From DUPH01 sp035449085 (GTDB lineage: Bacteria > Verrucomicrobiota > Kiritimatiellia > RFP12 > UBA1067): a stretch of 15,447 nt of DNA. The DNA lies in the NCBI GenBank assembly GCA_035449085.1, contig DAOTKE010000087.1, positions 1-15,447 of the forward strand. Reading direction: 5' to 3'. Position 1 is the first letter of the stretch. Each line of letters starts with the position of its first letter. Position numbers and translations under genes: made by a program. Of the stretch, positions 13,831 through 15,447 are shown piece after piece. The notes under the pieces were generated by a model, which was given only the letters and a program-made list of their open reading frames with translations, had not been told where the DNA came from and did not search any database.

Positions 13831-15249
13831 TTAAACTCCATACCCGGGCAGGCGTTTGATACGCAGGCGGGCGTTGGCGGCGGAACTGTTTTTGAATACG
13901 CGCTTTTCAGTATCGAACTCCAGACGTTTGCCGGGATCGAACAGCGCGGCCAGCGCGACGAGCGACGCCTGCGTGATATTGCCGGCATAAGCGAAGTCTG
14001 AGCCGACCGGCGCACCGCCCTTGATCGCATCGAGCCACTCGTGGTAAGGCGAGCCGCCTTTCACACGCGGGTAACGCGGCGGCGGCAGGTCTTTATTGTT
14101 CTCCGAGGTGTCCACCAGTTTGCCGTCCTGGATGAGCCGGAGGTTCTTGGCACCGTGCGAGCCGTAGACGATCACGCCTTTGTCGCCGTAGATCACGCCG
14201 CCTTCGCCGCTTGGCCCGCTGTTGACGTACTTCTCCATACGGGGCGCAAACTGGTCGGGTGGCAAACCTTCGGGGCAAGGGACAGACCGGTAGCGCGGCC
14301 CGTCGAACCACTTGACCGTGACGGGGGCGCGTCCATTTTTGGCGGGGAAGGAGAGGGTGAAGACATCGCCCTTCGGGTATGTGACGCCATGCTTGGAGGG
14401 ATCCCAGTCGCCCAGTTCATCCACGCGCACGGCCTCAGGCAGACCGAGATCCAACGCCCAGAAGATCGGATCCATCAGATGGCAGGCCCAGTCGCCGAGC
14501 GTGCTGCAGCCATAGTCGGTCCAGAACCGCCAGCGTCCCGGCAGATAGAGCGGGCAGTAGGCGCGATGCGGCGCGACCGGCCCTTGCCAAAGTTCCCAGT
14601 CCAGCTCTTTGGGAATCTCATGCGTCTTCTCCAGCTCGCCGAGCTGGTCCATGCAACTGTAGCTGGCGGGGGCCCAGAAATGCGCCTCTTTGACCGTGCC
14701 GATAAGCCCTGCCTCGATCCATTCGCGGAAAGTGCGGATGGTGTCGAAGGCGTGTCCCTGGTTCATCGCTTGATTCACGAGCTTGGTGCTGCGCGCGGCC
14801 GCGATCATCTGGTCGACCTCGCCGAAAGTCTGTGCCAGCGGTTTTTCACACTGGACATGCTTGTTGCGGCGCAGACACTCGATCGATATCGCCGCATGCC
14901 AATGATCGGGGGTGCCGATGGTCACGGCGTCGATCTGCTTGTCGAGCTGATCCAGCATCTGGCGGTAGTCCTTGGAAAAGGGCGCCTGCTTGAATCTTTC
15001 CTGCATCTTGCCGGTACGGCGCGTGTCGACGTCACAGAGGCCGACGATTTCGGCACCACAGTCGGCCAAACCCGTGATATTGGTGACGGGACGTCCGGCG
15101 CATCCGATCGCGGCGACACGAACCCGCTCGCTGGGTGGCGTCTGGCCACTGCCCGCGACCACATAGCGCGGCACCACACTGAACACAGAACCGGCAACCG
15201 CCGCACGCTGCAGAAAACTCCTGCGTGAAAAATTCACCCGACCGGTCAT
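13831..15249 (-). CDS. Tat-exported Gfo/Idh/MocA-family oxidoreductase
   Basis: This 472-residue protein starts at ATG 15249. A twin-arginine signal (NFSRRSFLQRAAVAGSVFSV, Arg9-Arg10) indicates folded export. The NAD(P)-binding Rossmann domain starts near 43 (RVRVAAIGCAGRPVTNITGL, EIVGLCDVD). It contains GTPDHWHA at 112-119 and the EKP motif at 135-137, whose Lys is the usual catalytic residue. The C-terminal substrate domain has GDWACHLMDPIFWALDLGLP and SPYHEWLDAIKGGAP. The family oxidises or reduces sugars and inositols; Tat-exported members are abundant in Planctomycetes, Verrucomicrobia and Bacteroidetes. AAGGGGGGG, 6 bases before ATG 15249, supports this start over ATG 15282, which would push the RR motif further in. 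It leads the minus-strand operon with GH97 (4-base gap) and the co-chaperone. Having EKP rather than the GH109 pattern, it is probably a dehydrogenase, not a GH109 glycosidase. Confidence 0.9.
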   Translation of the reverse strand: MTGRVNFSRRSFLQRAAVAGSVFSVVPRYVVAGSGQTPPSERVRVAAIGCAGRPVTNITGLADCGAEIVGLCDVDTRRTGKMQERFKQAPFSKDYRQMLDQLDKQIDAVTIGTPDHWHAAISIECLRRNKHVQCEKPLAQTFGEVDQMIAAARSTKLVNQAMNQGHAFDTIRTFREWIEAGLIGTVKEAHFWAPASYSCMDQLGELEKTHEIPKELDWELWQGPVAPHRAYCPLYLPGRWRFWTDYGCSTLGDWACHLMDPIFWALDLGLPEAVRVDELGDWDPSKHGVTYPKGDVFTLSFPAKNGRAPVTVKWFDGPRYRSVPCPEGLPPDQFAPRMEKYVNSGPSGEGGVIYGDKGVIVYGSHGAKNLRLIQDGKLVDTSENNKDLPPPRYPRVKGGSPYHEWLDAIKGGAPVGSDFAYAGNITQASLVALAALFDPGKRLEFDTEKRVFKNSSAANARLRIKRLPGYGV

Positions 15250-15256
15250 GGTATTG

Positions 15257-15265
15257 CCCCCCCTT
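15257..15265 (-). promoter_or_regulatory. Shine-Dalgarno with G7 tract for the oxidoreductase gene
   Basis: On the minus strand AAGGGGGGG precedes ATG 15249 by 6 bases. It decides the start at 15249. The homopolymeric G7 could slip and change the SD length or spacing. Confidence 0.65.
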
Positions 15266-15299
15266 GATGTTTCATGAGCCATGTCTGAGAACGGCCTTT

Positions 15300-15327
15300 A
15301 TTATGAATCAGGCGTGTGAACAGTCAA
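15300..15327 (-). promoter_or_regulatory. Sigma70-type promoter for the oxidoreductase-GH97-chaperone operon
   Basis: On the minus strand TTGACT (15327-15322) and CATAAT (15305-15300) are separated by 16 bases. Each box differs from consensus at one position. Transcription would start near 15292 and give a leader of about 40 bases before ATG 15249. This is the best promoter candidate in the window. Confidence 0.6.
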
Positions 15328-15383
15328 CCCTTCAATTTATTTTGCGCCCCAAAACCATCCCTGTCGCTAGCCGATTACGATTG

Positions 15384-15409
15384 CTGCCTGTTTGGGGCAG
15401 GGCGTTTTT
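15384..15409 (+). terminator. Weak terminator-like hairpin near the right edge
   Basis: CTGCC (15384-15388) and GGCAG (15396-15400) form a 5-base stem with a 7-base loop, followed three bases later by T5. On this strand no gene in the window lies directly upstream, so it could end a short leader or antisense transcript, or act as an attenuator for a gene starting at 15442. The GCCCCAAA at 15345-15352 can pair with TTTGGGGC at 15391-15398 as an alternative stem. Confidence 0.25.
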
Positions 15410-15441
15410 ATTTGAACGGTTTTTGTGCGGTGAGGGATCGC

Positions 15442-15447
15442 ATGGCG
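15442..15447 (+). CDS. Possible first codons of a divergent gene, cut by the window edge
   Basis: ATG at 15442 is preceded by GAGGG at 15432-15436 with 5-base spacing, a good ribosome binding site. Only two codons (ATG GCG) are visible, so neither the reading frame nor the product can be judged. The call rests only on the RBS-ATG pairing and on the expectation of a gene divergent from the oxidoreductase operon. Confidence 0.3.

Noticed and set aside
13827..14030. GH97 reading frame extended upstream to 14030
   Set aside because: The extra residues lie inside the oxidoreductase gene and lack GH97 similarity; the signal peptide and a Shine-Dalgarno mark ATG 13826.
14041..15228. 395-codon open frame on + opposite the oxidoreductase gene
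   Set aside because: It is antisense to clear Gfo/Idh/MocA motifs, and its translation has no recognisable domain.
13831..15249. GH109-type NAD-dependent glycosidase reading of the Gfo/Idh/MocA protein, which would pair well with the GH123-like protein
   Set aside because: GH109 members, as I recall them, have a TPWEWH segment and a different residue at the EKP Lys. Here the sequence is GTPDHWHA and CEKPLA, as in ordinary oxidoreductases of the family.
1..15447. Search for tRNA, rRNA, CRISPR arrays, transposases and att sites
   Set aside because: No T-loop motif in a tRNA context, no regular spaced repeats, and no transposase or integrase motifs were seen on either strand.

Overview
The window (about 60% GC by eye) looks like a chromosomal piece from the Planctomycetes-Verrucomicrobia-Kiritimatiellota-Lentisphaerae group. 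It carries a large multi-LamG secreted protein, a discoidin plus DUF4091/GH123-like enzyme, a Tat-exported Gfo/Idh/MocA oxidoreductase, a GH97 glycosidase and a DUF481 outer-membrane protein with a terminal Phe. This placement is inferred from gene style, not from a marker gene. I see no tRNA, rRNA, CRISPR array, insertion sequence or prophage gene. Genes fill nearly all of the window, and no gene-free stretch exceeds about 200 bases.

Left part (1-5094): the 3' part of a secreted three-LamG protein runs in from the left edge. A 162-base gap follows. It holds a decayed fragment of a second GntP-type transporter gene and a 7-base tandem repeat. Next come an intact GntP-family sugar-acid/H+ symporter (+) and, converging on it with 2 bases between the stop codons, a DUF481 outer-membrane protein (-).

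Middle (5272-8420): a tightly coupled three-gene + operon with overlapping junctions encodes a cytoplasmic DUF7309/DUF6930-like protein, a VTT/DedA-type membrane protein and a family-2 O-methyltransferase-like enzyme. A small lipoprotein gene (-) converges on its 3' end.

Right part (8523-15249): a secreted F5/8C-DUF4091 (GH123-like) protein on + faces a three-gene - operon. In transcription order the operon encodes a Tat-exported Gfo/Idh/MocA oxidoreductase, a secreted GH97-family glycosidase and a TerB-DnaJ-zinc-ribbon co-chaperone. A good sigma70-type promoter lies upstream of the oxidoreductase at 15300-15327. The gap between the two blocks holds a hairpin. A possible divergent gene starts 6 bases before the right edge.

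Overall this is carbohydrate-scavenging accessory DNA: exported glycan-binding and glycan-cleaving proteins, an exported sugar oxidoreductase, a sugar-acid permease and envelope proteins. The points most worth a second look are the GntP gene remnant at 2566-2640, the unusual active-site set of the GH97 protein, the pairing of GH97 with an exported oxidoreductase, and the uncharacterised DUF-VTT-methyltransferase operon. I did not find a convincing wholly new system; the operon at 5272-8031 is the best candidate for uncharacterised biology.
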